Origin: an uncultured Prevotella sp.
GTDB lineage: Bacteria; Bacteroidota; Bacteroidia; Bacteroidales; Bacteroidaceae
DNA length: 44,898 bases
NCBI GenBank assembly: GCA_905233825.1
Contig: CAJOFE010000025.1
Coordinates: 1-44,898 of the forward strand
Reading direction: 5' to 3'
A model generated the notes under the pieces. The model did no database searches and was not told the origin of the DNA. It saw only the letters and a list, made by a program, of their open reading frames with translations. Of this stretch, positions 6,998 to 15,064 are shown piece by piece. Each line of letters opens with the position of its first letter. Position 1 is the first letter of the stretch. Position numbers and translations under genes: made by a program.

Positions 6998-8584
6998 ATG
7001 CAAAAGATTATCATTCTCGATTTCGGGTCACAGACCACACAACTCATTGGCCGTCGTGTGCGTGAGCTCGATACCTTCTGCGAGATTCTGCCCTACAATA
7101 AGTTTCCCGTTGGCGACGAGAGCGTCATCGGCGTCATTCTTAGTGGCTCACCCTATTCCGTACACGATCCCGAAGCCTTCAAAGTCGATCTCTCTCAATT
7201 CGTTGGCCGAGTACCTGTGCTAGGCATCTGCTATGGCGCCCAGTTCATTTCGCATACGCTAGGGGGTAGGGTAGAGAAAGCTGACACACGCGAATACGGT
7301 CGTGCACATTTGAAGACTGTCGATACTTCCAACCCGCTCTTCAAGCATTTCAAGCAAGACTCGCAGGTGTGGATGAGTCATGGAGATACTATCACCGCCA
7401 TTCCCGACGGTTTCCAGGTCATAGGTAGCACAGCAGACGTTACCAACGCCGCTTTCTGGTCACCCCTTCCTATGGAGGGCCAGGGGAAGGCTCCAATCTT
7501 CGCCGTCCAGTTCCACCCCGAGGTGTTCCACACCCTTCAGGGCAAACAATTGCTGAAGAATTTCGTGGTTGATATCTGTGGTTCGCACCAGGAGTGGAGT
7601 GCTGCCTCGTTCGTTGAGACCACCATCGCCGACCTCAAGACACAGCTAGGCAACGATCGCGTCATTCTAGGACTCTCAGGCGGTGTCGATTCCTCAGTCG
7701 CCGCCGTGCTGCTCAACCGTGCTATTGGAAAGAACCTGACGTGTATCTTCGTCGATCACGGCATGCTACGCAAGAACGAGTTCCCGCAGGTAATGGAAGA
7801 CTATAAGGTGCTTGGACTGAACGTGATAGGTGTCGATGCCAGCAGTAAATTCTTTGCCGACCTTGCAGGCGTTACCGACCCTGAACAAAAACGCAAGATC
7901 ATAGGTCGTGACTTCGTTGAGGTCTTCAATGCCGAAGCTAAGAAAATCATTCAAACTCCCCTTCTCTCAGGAGGAGACGCGGAGGCGGCTGGTCCTGTCC
8001 GTTGGTTAGCCCAAGGCACCATCTATCCCGACCGTATTGAGAGCCTGAACATCACGGGCAAAGTCATCAAGAGCCATCACAACGTGGGAGGACTGCCCAA
8101 GGAGATGAACCTGCAACTCTGTGAGCCGCTGAAGTGGCTCTTCAAGGACGAGGTGCGCCGTGTGGGGCGCCAGCTGGGCATGCCCGAGCACCTCATCACC
8201 CGCCATCCCTTCCCAGGACCCGGACTGGCCGTTCGCATCCTCGGGGATATCACCCCCGAGAAAGTGCGAATCCTTCAGGAAGCCGATGACATCTACATTC
8301 GTGAGCTCCGCGAGTGGGGACTCTACGACCAGATATGGCAGGCTGGAGCCATCCTTCTTTCCTCAGTACGAAGCGTTGGTGTAATGGGCGATGAGCGAAC
8401 CTACGAGCATCCTGTGGCCTTGCGTGCCGTCACCAGCACCGATGCCATGACTGCCGACTGGGCCCATCTGCCTTACGACTTCATGGCCAAAGTCAGCAAC
8501 GAGATCATCAACAAGGTGCGTGGTGTTAATCGCGTCTGCTATGACATCTCCTCAAAGCCGCCTGCCACAATAGAGTGGGAATAA
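6998..8584 (+). CDS. guaA: GMP synthase (glutamine-hydrolysing)
   Basis: A 528-residue GuaA converting XMP, ATP and glutamine to GMP. The class I amidotransferase domain has Cys78 (GICYG), His173 and Glu175 (QFHPE); the ATP-pyrophosphatase domain has the PP-loop SGGVDSS (227-233); and the dimerisation domain ends in the invariant KPPATIEWE. Everything needed for activity is present. Compared with the E. coli enzyme as I remember it, two segments are longer: about 7 residues around 154-165 ([10 protein letters not shown]) and about 14 residues around 319-333 (between EAKKI and VRWLAQGT). Both coincide with C-rich/G-rich DNA listed separately. The gene stands after a 40-base AT-rich gap and is followed 12 bases later by the HU-like gene. 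Confidence 0.96.
   Translation: MQKIIILDFGSQTTQLIGRRVRELDTFCEILPYNKFPVGDESVIGVILSGSPYSVHDPEAFKVDLSQFVGRVPVLGICYGAQFISHTLGGRVEKADTREYGRAHLKTVDTSNPLFKHFKQDSQVWMSHGDTITAIPDGFQVIGSTADVTNAAFWSPLPMEGQGKAPIFAVQFHPEVFHTLQGKQLLKNFVVDICGSHQEWSAASFVETTIADLKTQLGNDRVILGLSGGVDSSVAAVLLNRAIGKNLTCIFVDHGMLRKNEFPQVMEDYKVLGLNVIGVDASSKFFADLAGVTDPEQKRKIIGRDFVEVFNAEAKKIIQTPLLSGGDAEAAGPVRWLAQGTIYPDRIESLNITGKVIKSHHNVGGLPKEMNLQLCEPLKWLFKDEVRRVGRQLGMPEHLITRHPFPGPGLAVRILGDITPEKVRILQEADDIYIRELREWGLYDQIWQAGAILLSSVRSVGVMGDERTYEHPVALRAVTSTDAMTADWAHLPYDFMAKVSNEIINKVRGVNRVCYDISSKPPATIEWE
7461..7490 (+). repeat. in-frame C-rich/G-rich hairpin-like element 1 in guaA
   Basis: CCTTCC at 7465-7470 pairs with GGAAGG at 7485-7490, enclosing GGAGGGC and CAGGGG. 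Read in frame it gives [10 protein letters not shown]. It has the same order (C-rich arm, short loop, G-rich arm, second G run) as the elements at 7955, 37771, 38171 and 44306. Confidence 0.55.
7955..7992 (+). repeat. in-frame C-rich/G-rich hairpin-like element 2 in guaA
   Basis: ACTCCCCT at 7955-7962 is followed by TCTCTC, then AGGAGGAG (7969-7976) and a second G-rich run (GGAGGCGGCTGG, 7981-7992). The arms pair imperfectly. It encodes [13 protein letters not shown], a stretch absent from the corresponding place in E. coli GuaA, where the flanks EAxK and VKWLAQGT are 14 residues closer. Confidence 0.6.
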
Positions 8585-8596
8585 ATAGATACGCGT

Positions 8597-9217
8597 ATGT
8601 CAAAGAAAGAAGGAATAATGCCGTTTAGGATGCACCCGACGCCCGCTAAAGGGAAGGACGGGAAGATATTGTATTATCCCCGTCCTTTCAGGAAAGAGAA
8701 AATTTCAATGGCAGGGCTGGATGAGTATTGTGCGAAGAACTATGGGATGAAACCTTTTGAACTGACAAGGGCTTTTGATATTTTTATCCAAGCCACAGGC
8801 AACTTGTTGGCTGAGGGGTATCGGATTAATACGCCCATCGGCTCATTCGCTCCACGACTGAAGGCAACGTGTGAAATTACTGACCCTGATGACGTTAATG
8901 ATAGTGATGTACGCTTCGACGGTGTGGAATATAGCTCAGGCAAGCGTTGGCATAAGGCAGTCAAGAAGTGGCTCAACGGTTTTTGCCTCGTTCCGGAAAC
9001 TAATACGCAAGTGATTCTTACCGACCAGAAAGTGTTGGAAGTGAAGATGCATGAATGTACCCAGAGGAACGGCTACGTCACCGTCTCCCAATTCGGGTTT
9101 TATACAGGACTCACCTATTATTCTGCCAAGAAACTACTCGACGGATGGACAAAAGGTGAAAAGCCTAAACTGCTGAAAACCAAGCGCGGACAAGAATATA
9201 TCTATACCGAAATCTAA
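8597..9217 (+). CDS. HU-family (HU-HIG type) DNA-binding protein
   Basis: A 206-residue protein. The first about 130 residues look like the elongated Bacteroidota HU domain: an ITS-like opening (FRKEKISMAGLDEYCAKN), a helix, then LLAEGYRINTPIGSFAPRLK, equivalent to the HU beta arm base. The C-terminal about 60 residues (NGYVTVSQFGFYTGLTYYS to YIYTEI) form a small extra domain typical of the HU-HIG group. It probably binds and bends DNA; the specific role is unknown. It starts 12 bases after guaA. An alternative ATG is at 8618. Three 22-bp hairpin-forming repeats lie immediately downstream. Confidence 0.8.
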   Translation: MSKKEGIMPFRMHPTPAKGKDGKILYYPRPFRKEKISMAGLDEYCAKNYGMKPFELTRAFDIFIQATGNLLAEGYRINTPIGSFAPRLKATCEITDPDDVNDSDVRFDGVEYSSGKRWHKAVKKWLNGFCLVPETNTQVILTDQKVLEVKMHECTQRNGYVTVSQFGFYTGLTYYSAKKLLDGWTKGEKPKLLKTKRGQEYIYTEI

Positions 9218-9223
9218 AATCTA

Positions 9224-9289
9224 TTTTGCGTAGGCGCACAAACCTTTTTGCGTTAGCGCGTAAACCATTTTGCGTAGGCGCAAAAATCA
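9224..9289. repeat. three 22-bp tandem repeats, each a small palindrome
   Basis: Units start at 9224, 9246 and 9268 (exact 22-bp period), each opening with TTTTGCG and followed by TAGGCGCA or a variant. In the third unit TTTTGCG/CGCAAAA forms a perfect 7-bp stem; the others keep the core GCG/CGC. They lie between the HU-like gene stop and the ddpX promoter, with nothing else recognisable at 9290-9416. Confidence 0.8.
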
Positions 9290-9416
9290 ATTTGAAGGCA
9301 CCTAAAACGAACTCCCACCCATATAGCCAACATGAGAACAGAGGAAAAGTGAACTTAGAAGTGCCTTTATTTCCAGCTTAAGCACTCTTATGAAATGAGT
9401 AAAAATCGCTGTTTAT

Positions 9417-9449
9417 TTTGCTTTATCTCAGAAATACTTTGTAACTTTG
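9417..9449 (+). promoter_or_regulatory. promoter of ddpX-like gene
   Basis: A -33 TTTG (9417-9420), 21-nt spacer and -7 TAACTTTG (9442-9449) lie 30 bases before the ATG at 9480. Confidence 0.7.
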
Positions 9450-9479
9450 CACCGTAAGTATTAAAAACAAAATAAGATT

Positions 9480-10322
9480 ATGAAAAGAAGTAAGTTAAGG
9501 ATGATTGCCGCCATCCTTCTGATTTGCGGCGCAGTGGTGGCAGGTGGCTGTCGTTCGAAATGTGACCACAAGGTGATGAAGAGAGCATGTTGCTCGTCGG
9601 AGAATGCTGCCAGTGCAACGGAAGACGCGAGCCAGTTTGTGACGCTGACCGATGTAGTGCCTGATGCTATCTTGGAGATTCGTTACTTCGGTACGTACAA
9701 CTTTGTGGGCGACCGTATAGACGGCTACTTGGAGTCGACAGCATTGATGACAAAGCAGGCCGCCGATAGCCTACGGGCCGTGAGCGACGAGGTGATGAAG
9801 CAGGGCTATCGCTTGAAAATCTATGATGCCTACCGTCCGCAGATGGGTGTTGATCATTTCGTGCGCTGGGCTGAGGATATCCCCGACACGCGCATGAAGC
9901 CCTATTTCTATCCCGATCTCGACAAGAGTGTGCTCTTTGAACAGGAGTACATTTATGAGAAGAGCGGCCATACACGTGGCTCGACGGTTGATCTGACTCT
10001 CTTTGACATGGAGACGGAGAAGGAACTGGACATGGGTGGCACGTTCGACTGGTTTGGCCCCGAGAGTCATCCCGATTTCTGTGGCAATCCTGAAACGGGC
10101 GAATATACGGGTGATAATCACAAGAGTCCTGTGGGGCGCAGCATTACTGAAGAACAGTTTAAGCACCGTATGATTCTGCGCAAGGCGATGCTCAATCATG
10201 GCTTCAAGCCAATCGACAGCGAGTGGTGGCACTTTACGCTGAAAGACGAGCCGTTCCCCGATACTTACTTTACCTTCCCTGTGAGGAAGCTATGTAATGC
10301 AGGCACGAATTGCATGCATTAA
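9480..10322 (+). CDS. ddpX: D-alanyl-D-alanine dipeptidase (VanX/DdpX type, M15D), lipoprotein
   Basis: A 280-residue zinc peptidase of family M15. The signal sequence ends in a lipobox (VAGGC, Cys24), so the mature protein is probably a lipoprotein. The active-site pattern of VanX is complete: DAYRP with Arg119, SGHTRGSTVD with zinc ligands His164 and Asp171, and EWWH with catalytic Glu248 and zinc ligand His251. It would split D-Ala-D-Ala, most likely as part of cell-wall turnover in the periplasm. The absence of any vanHA partner argues against vancomycin resistance. Two Cys-rich spots (CCSS near residue 37, and CNAGTNC at the end) are unusual. It has its own promoter and is monocistronic, facing fusA2 across a shared terminator. 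Confidence 0.9.
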   Translation: MKRSKLRMIAAILLICGAVVAGGCRSKCDHKVMKRACCSSENAASATEDASQFVTLTDVVPDAILEIRYFGTYNFVGDRIDGYLESTALMTKQAADSLRAVSDEVMKQGYRLKIYDAYRPQMGVDHFVRWAEDIPDTRMKPYFYPDLDKSVLFEQEYIYEKSGHTRGSTVDLTLFDMETEKELDMGGTFDWFGPESHPDFCGNPETGEYTGDNHKSPVGRSITEEQFKHRMILRKAMLNHGFKPIDSEWWHFTLKDEPFPDTYFTFPVRKLCNAGTNCMH

Positions 10323-10343
10323 CACGTTTCTTTATAGATACAG

Positions 10344-10376
10344 AAATCCCGAGGTAGTCGAACTGCCTCGGGATTT
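10344..10376. terminator. bidirectional terminator between ddpX and fusA2
   Basis: AAATCCCGAGG (10344-10354) pairs exactly with CCTCGGGATTT (10366-10376) around an 11-base loop that adds an AG/CT pair. It is flanked by A on one side and T on the other, serving the convergent genes on both strands. Confidence 0.8.
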
Positions 10377-10395
10377 GTTAATTAGTAGGATTGAA

Positions 10396-12558
10396 TTAAT
10401 CCTCATCCTTCATCTCTTCCTCGTGAGCCTTGATCAGTGCCTGCTGGATGTCGTTCGGCACGAGCTCATAGCTGGAGAACTTGGTCTGGAAGGAAGCACG
10501 ACCGCCAGTGATTGACGAGAGTGCGATGCTGTAGCTGGCAAGCTCCTTCAGAGGAATCTTGGCAGAGAGCTTCTGATAGCCAGCCTCGCTGTCCATACCC
10601 ATGATGATGGCACGACGGCCCTGCAGGTCGCTCATCACATCGCCCATGTAATCACCGGGCACGAGCACCTCGAGGTCATAGATAGGCTCAAGCACCTTCG
10701 GACCTGCCTCCTTGAATGCCATAGAGAAGGCGTTACGTCCTGCCAGCATGAACGAAAGCTCGTTGGAATCGACGGGGTGCATCTTACCGTCATAGACGAT
10801 GACGCGTACGTCGCGGGCATAAGAACCTGTGAGCGGTCCCTGCTCCATGCGCTGCATGATACCCTTCAGGATAGCAGGCATGAAGCGAAGGTCGATGGCG
10901 CCACCAACAACGCTGTTGATGAAGACGAGTTTGCCGCCCCATTCGAGATCGATTTCTTCCTTGCCCTTGATGTTCATCTTGAACTCCTGACCGTTGATGG
11001 TGAAGCTCACGGGATCCTCCATGCCCTCGGTGTAGGGCTCGATGATGAGGTGTACCTCGCCGAACTGACCCGAACCGCCCGACTGCTTCTTGTGGCGATA
11101 GTCGGCGCGTGCCATCTTCGAAATGGTCTCACGATAAGGAATCTTTGGCTCCTGATATTCAATCTGAATCTTCTCGTTGTTCTCCATACGCCACTTCAGC
11201 GTGCGCAGGTGGAACTCGCCCTGTCCGTGAACGATAATCTGGCGAAGCTCCTTTGACTGCTCGACGACCCATGTGGGATCCTCCTGACGCATCTTGTTCA
11301 GAGCTGCCATCATCTTCTCTGTCTCGCTCTCGTTGATGGCCTTGATGGCACGGGAGAACTTGGAGTTAGGATACTTGATGAAATCGAAGTGCCAGTCGGT
11401 ATTGTCCTTGCCATTCAGCGTGTTACCAGTCTTCACGTCCTTCAGCTTCACGGTGCAGCCAATATCGCCGGCATTGAGCTGATCGACAGGAATACGGTTG
11501 GCACCTGCACAGGCATAGAGGGTACCGATACGCTCCTTCGAGCCACGGTCAGCATTCGTGAGGTCATCGCCACTCTTCACCGAACCGCTCATCACCTTGA
11601 AGTAGCTTACTTCACCAATGTGGGGCTCGATACCGGTCTTGAAGAAGTAAAGCGAGGTGGGGCCAGTAGATTCGGGATTGATTTCGGTACCAGCGGCATT
11701 CTTCACCTTCGGCATCTCGCTGACGAAGGGAACGACATTGCCCAGGAACTCCATCAGACGGCGCACACCCATGTCCTTGCCTGCACATACGCAGAAGACG
11801 GGGAAGATGCTACGGGTGACGAGGCCCTTGCGGATACCCTCGCGCATCTCGTCCTCAGAGAGGTCTTCAGTCTCGAAGAACTTCTCCATCAGAGCATCGT
11901 CGCCAGCAGCTGCTGCCTCGACGAGGGCTGCCTTCATCTCCTTGGCCTTGTCAAGCTGGTCGGCAGGAATTTCCTCGATGATAGGAGCGCCACCCTCGGG
12001 CTTCCAGGAGAGCTTCTTCATGATGAGCACGTCAATGATACTGTTAAAGTTGGGACCGCAAGCCACGGGATACTGCACAGGTACACAGTTGGGACCATAG
12101 ACATCCTGCAGCTGGTGCAGAATCTGTTCGAAGTCGCAGTTGTCGCGATCGAGCTGATTCACCAGGAAGATGACGGGCTTCTTCAGCTTATCAGTGTTGC
12201 GAAAGGCGTTCATCGTTCCCACCTCGGGGCCATACTGACCATTGACGAGGATGACAGCCTGGTCGGTGACATTGAGGGCTGTGATAGCACCACCCACGAA
12301 GTCGTCGCTGCCTGGGCAGTCGATGATGTTCAGCTTCTTGTTGTTCCACTCCACATGGAAGACGGTGGAGAAGACAGAATAACCGTACTCCTGCTCCACG
12401 GGGAAGTAGTCGCTCATAGTGTTTTTAGCTTCTACCGTGCCGCGGCGCTTGATGATGCCGGCTCCGTAAACTAATGACTCGGCAAGCGTTGTCTTGCCGC
12501 TACCCGCACTGCCAATGAGTGCAATGTTTTTGATCTCGTTTGTCTGATAAACTTTCAT
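10396..12558 (-). CDS. fusA2: elongation factor G paralogue (EF-G2), catalytic His replaced
   Basis: A 720-residue translation factor with the EF-G domain order: GTPase domain, domain II (from about residue 300) and domains III-V (YRHKKQSGGSGQFGEV to the C-terminus). The P-loop is GSAGSGKT (16-23) and the NKMD motif is NQLD (134-137). The G3 motif, normally DTPGHVDF, is DCPGSDDF here, so the histidine that activates water for GTP hydrolysis is Ser84. This fits the Bacteroides EF-G2 paralogue, which I recall being reported to support translation without GTP hydrolysis during carbon limitation. Membership is clear from sequence; activity is inferred. It is divergent from hemW, with an inverted repeat and no standard -7 box on its side. 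Confidence 0.88.
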   Translation of the reverse strand: MKVYQTNEIKNIALIGSAGSGKTTLAESLVYGAGIIKRRGTVEAKNTMSDYFPVEQEYGYSVFSTVFHVEWNNKKLNIIDCPGSDDFVGGAITALNVTDQAVILVNGQYGPEVGTMNAFRNTDKLKKPVIFLVNQLDRDNCDFEQILHQLQDVYGPNCVPVQYPVACGPNFNSIIDVLIMKKLSWKPEGGAPIIEEIPADQLDKAKEMKAALVEAAAAGDDALMEKFFETEDLSEDEMREGIRKGLVTRSIFPVFCVCAGKDMGVRRLMEFLGNVVPFVSEMPKVKNAAGTEINPESTGPTSLYFFKTGIEPHIGEVSYFKVMSGSVKSGDDLTNADRGSKERIGTLYACAGANRIPVDQLNAGDIGCTVKLKDVKTGNTLNGKDNTDWHFDFIKYPNSKFSRAIKAINESETEKMMAALNKMRQEDPTWVVEQSKELRQIIVHGQGEFHLRTLKWRMENNEKIQIEYQEPKIPYRETISKMARADYRHKKQSGGSGQFGEVHLIIEPYTEGMEDPVSFTINGQEFKMNIKGKEEIDLEWGGKLVFINSVVGGAIDLRFMPAILKGIMQRMEQGPLTGSYARDVRVIVYDGKMHPVDSNELSFMLAGRNAFSMAFKEAGPKVLEPIYDLEVLVPGDYMGDVMSDLQGRRAIIMGMDSEAGYQKLSAKIPLKELASYSIALSSITGGRASFQTKFSSYELVPNDIQQALIKAHEEEMKDED

Positions 12559-12595
12559 GTTGTTAGTATTTTATTAGGTGTTTTTATTTAGGCTT

Positions 12596-12631
12596 CCGCA
12601 AAAACGGCTCGAAATTAGTCATTTTTTGCGG
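12596..12631. promoter_or_regulatory. inverted repeat in the fusA2-hemW divergent region
   Basis: CCGCAAAAA (12596-12604) and TTTTTGCGG (12623-12631) form exact 9-bp arms 18 bases apart. The element lies 38 bases upstream of the fusA2 ATG and 40 bases upstream of the hemW -7 box. It could be a regulator site or a cruciform; there is no gene close enough for a terminator role. Confidence 0.5.
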
Positions 12632-12670
12632 AAAAACCAAGAAATGCTTTTAAATATTAAATAAATTTAG

Positions 12671-12678
12671 TACATTTG
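12671..12678 (+). promoter_or_regulatory. -7 element of hemW
   Basis: TACATTTG matches the Bacteroidota -7 consensus and ends 8 bases before the hemW ATG, leaving almost no leader. A TTTT rather than TTTG occurs at the -33 position (12648-12651). Confidence 0.5.
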
Positions 12679-12686
12679 CGGCTATA

Positions 12687-13811
12687 ATGGCAGGTTTATA
12701 CATACATATACCGTTTTGTAGCAGCCGTTGTGTGTATTGCGGCTTCTTCTCCACCACGTCGCTCAATGAGCGCCAACGGTATGTAGATGCCGTGTGTCGG
12801 GAGATGACTATTCGAAGTGGGAAACACGAGATACAAGGTACGCAAATAGATACAATTTATCTGGGTGGAGGGACACCTTCACAACTTTCTGCCCACCAGT
12901 TGAATCAGCTGTTCGATGCTATATATAATATATATAATGTGTCAGACAAGGCAGAGGTCACGATGGAGTGCAATCCCGACGACATAACCGATGTGTTTGC
13001 CGATATGTTAAAGCAGTTGCCGGTAAACCGTGTGAGCATGGGTGCTCAGACTTTCAACAACCAGCGATTGCACTTCCTGCATCGTCGTCACAAGGCAGAG
13101 CAGGTGCCGTTAGCCGTCAGCAGGTTACGACAGGCAGGCATCGGTAACATCAGCGTCGATCTGATGTATGGTTTCCCTGAAGAGACACTGGCCGAATGGC
13201 ATGCCGACATTGATGCTGCGCTAGCACTCGGCGTAGAGCATTTATCGGCCTACGCTCTGAGTTATGAGGAGGGTACTCCGCTCTATAGGATGCTGAAAGA
13301 GGGCAGGGTAGAGGAACTGGATGAAGAATTGCAGCGGCAGATGTATTACGACCTGAAGGACAGGCTGGAGCAGACAGGCTATGAGCACTACGAGCTGTCG
13401 AATTTCGCAAGGAGGAAAGGTTCTTTCCGTTCGCGCCATAATAGCAGCTACTGGAATCACACGCCCTACATCGGACTCGGCGCGGGGGCTCACTCCTTTG
13501 AAGGGAGGCGCAGACAATGGAATGTAGCTGATCTCAGCAAATATATGGAAAGTATTGAAAACAGGATGATACCTGCGAATGGTGAAGAATTGGATGATGA
13601 CACGTATTATAATGAAACTGTGATGACGGCGCTCAGGACACGAGAGGGAATCTGTCTTAGTTCGCTGTCATCCCATTACTATGATTATTGTCTTCGCCAA
13701 TCACAGAAATACATTGCCAATGGGCTGCTCTGTCAGGATGGTGACTTTTTACGTCTTACCCGACAGGGACTCTTTGTGAGTGATATGGTGATGAGCGACC
13801 TGATGCTATAG
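12687..13811 (+). CDS. hemW: radical SAM heme chaperone HemW
   Basis: A 374-residue radical SAM protein beginning with the HemW-type cluster motif PFCSSRCVYCGF (Cys11, Cys15, Cys18 bind the 4Fe-4S cluster), then LGGGTPSQLS and the GVNRVSMGAQ-like NRVSMGAQTF. The C-terminal HemW domain contains YELSNFAR, RHNSSYW and YIGLGAGAHS. HemW inserts heme into respiratory enzymes; it is often mis-annotated as oxygen-independent coproporphyrinogen III oxidase. The Cys-x3-Cys-x2-Cys spacing without the extra Cys of true HemN supports HemW. The length is normal. The 3' end overlaps the convergent cardiolipin synthase gene by 6 bases. The promoter is nearly leaderless. Confidence 0.93.
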   Translation: MAGLYIHIPFCSSRCVYCGFFSTTSLNERQRYVDAVCREMTIRSGKHEIQGTQIDTIYLGGGTPSQLSAHQLNQLFDAIYNIYNVSDKAEVTMECNPDDITDVFADMLKQLPVNRVSMGAQTFNNQRLHFLHRRHKAEQVPLAVSRLRQAGIGNISVDLMYGFPEETLAEWHADIDAALALGVEHLSAYALSYEEGTPLYRMLKEGRVEELDEELQRQMYYDLKDRLEQTGYEHYELSNFARRKGSFRSRHNSSYWNHTPYIGLGAGAHSFEGRRRQWNVADLSKYMESIENRMIPANGEELDDDTYYNETVMTALRTREGICLSSLSSHYYDYCLRQSQKYIANGLLCQDGDFLRLTRQGLFVSDMVMSDLML

Positions 13812-15059
13812 TGTAAAGCTGATGAGATGGGCAAACCATCCACGGAACTTCTGCCAGCCAGTACGGAAGTCTTTCCAGACCTCTGGTGTGAGATAGATAC
13901 TTTCTAACTTGTCACGGTCGAACATACGGTCAAGCTCCAGCGTGGTGGGACGGTCGATGATGACAGCGTTCTCCTCGTAGTCGAAACGCAGGGAACGAGC
14001 ATTGAGGTTGGTACTGCCCACCGTACAGAAGCGGCCATCGACCATCATGATCTTGGAATGGTGGAACCCTGGCTTGTAGAGCCACACATGGGCTCCTCGC
14101 TTCATCAGGTTATGCATGTGGTAGAAAGCACAATCGGGGGTGAGTGGGATGTCGCATTTCACGGAAATCATCAGCTCCACCTTTACGCCACGCTTCAGTG
14201 CACGTCTGAGTGCTTTGTTAATACAGGGGGTGAGCGTGAAATAGGGGTTGATGATGCGGATGGAATCCTGGGCATCATCGATGGCATGCACATAGAAATA
14301 GCGCATGATATCATTGGTGACCCGTGGCTCACGATTGATGATGCCCACTAACTTGTGGCCGGCTGTGCTGGTGGTGTCGGGTTTCAATCCGCTGATGAGA
14401 ACCGGCTCCTGGGCATTATAGTAATCAGCTGCCGTGATGTCTTCTCCCGTCACTTTCTTCCATGTGCGGATGAAGATTTGCTGAAGATCATTGACAACGC
14501 TCCCTTCTATACGGCAGTGCATGTCGCGCCAGGAACCCACCAGCTCTGTACCTTTGATGTAGTAGTCGGCCACATTCATGCCTCCAGTATAAGCCACATT
14601 ACCGTCGATGACCACAATCTTACGGTGATCACGGGAGAAGGCGTGGTTAATCCAGGGGAAACGGACCGGGTCGAACTCGTATATTTCCACACTATCGTTG
14701 CGAAGGGCTTTGATATGGTGTTTGAGCAGGGGCTGATTGTTGGAATCATTTCCGAACCCGTCGAAGATAGCTCTAATCTCTACCCCTTCCTTGCGCTTTT
14801 CCTTCAGGATGTCGAACAACAAAGAAGCAATGCTGTCGTTGCGGAAGTTGAAGTACTCCAGATGTACGCTGTGACGTGCCTGCCGGATGGCCTCGAACAT
14901 GTCGTCAAACTTCTCCTGACCCGAATACAGGAGCGTGACGCGATTGTCATTGGAGAACTGAATGCCATAGTCCTGCAACTGGTGCAGAATCAGCGAGTCG
15001 GAAGGCTGCGCTGAAGCTGTAACAGTGAAGAGTGATAACAGGAAAAAGAGTAATCTCAT
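13806..15059 (-). CDS. cls: phospholipase D-type cardiolipin synthase
   Basis: A 417-residue protein with two HKD motifs: DHRKIVVID (His145, Lys147, Asp152) and HHSKIMMVD (His334, Lys336, Asp341), each followed by the GG/GSTN turn. This is the bacterial cardiolipin synthase layout, in which two phosphatidylglycerols (or PG plus PE) give cardiolipin. The usual two N-terminal membrane helices are replaced by a cleavable-looking signal peptide (residues 1-18, ending ASAQ), so the enzyme may be periplasmic or membrane-peripheral. It ends in a hydrophobic stretch (GWFAHLISFTL). It overlaps hemW convergently, and its start lies 5 bases from the stop of the upstream sensor gene, so it is probably in that transcript. 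The catalytic family is certain; the substrate is inferred. Confidence 0.87.
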   Translation of the reverse strand: MRLLFFLLSLFTVTASAQPSDSLILHQLQDYGIQFSNDNRVTLLYSGQEKFDDMFEAIRQARHSVHLEYFNFRNDSIASLLFDILKEKRKEGVEIRAIFDGFGNDSNNQPLLKHHIKALRNDSVEIYEFDPVRFPWINHAFSRDHRKIVVIDGNVAYTGGMNVADYYIKGTELVGSWRDMHCRIEGSVVNDLQQIFIRTWKKVTGEDITAADYYNAQEPVLISGLKPDTTSTAGHKLVGIINREPRVTNDIMRYFYVHAIDDAQDSIRIINPYFTLTPCINKALRRALKRGVKVELMISVKCDIPLTPDCAFYHMHNLMKRGAHVWLYKPGFHHSKIMMVDGRFCTVGSTNLNARSLRFDYEENAVIIDRPTTLELDRMFDRDKLESIYLTPEVWKDFRTGWQKFRGWFAHLISFTL

Positions 15060-15064
15060 TTCTA

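Noticed and set aside
12920..12939. AT repeat run inside hemW
   Set aside because: It encodes AIYNIYN within a helix that fits the family length; chance low complexity.
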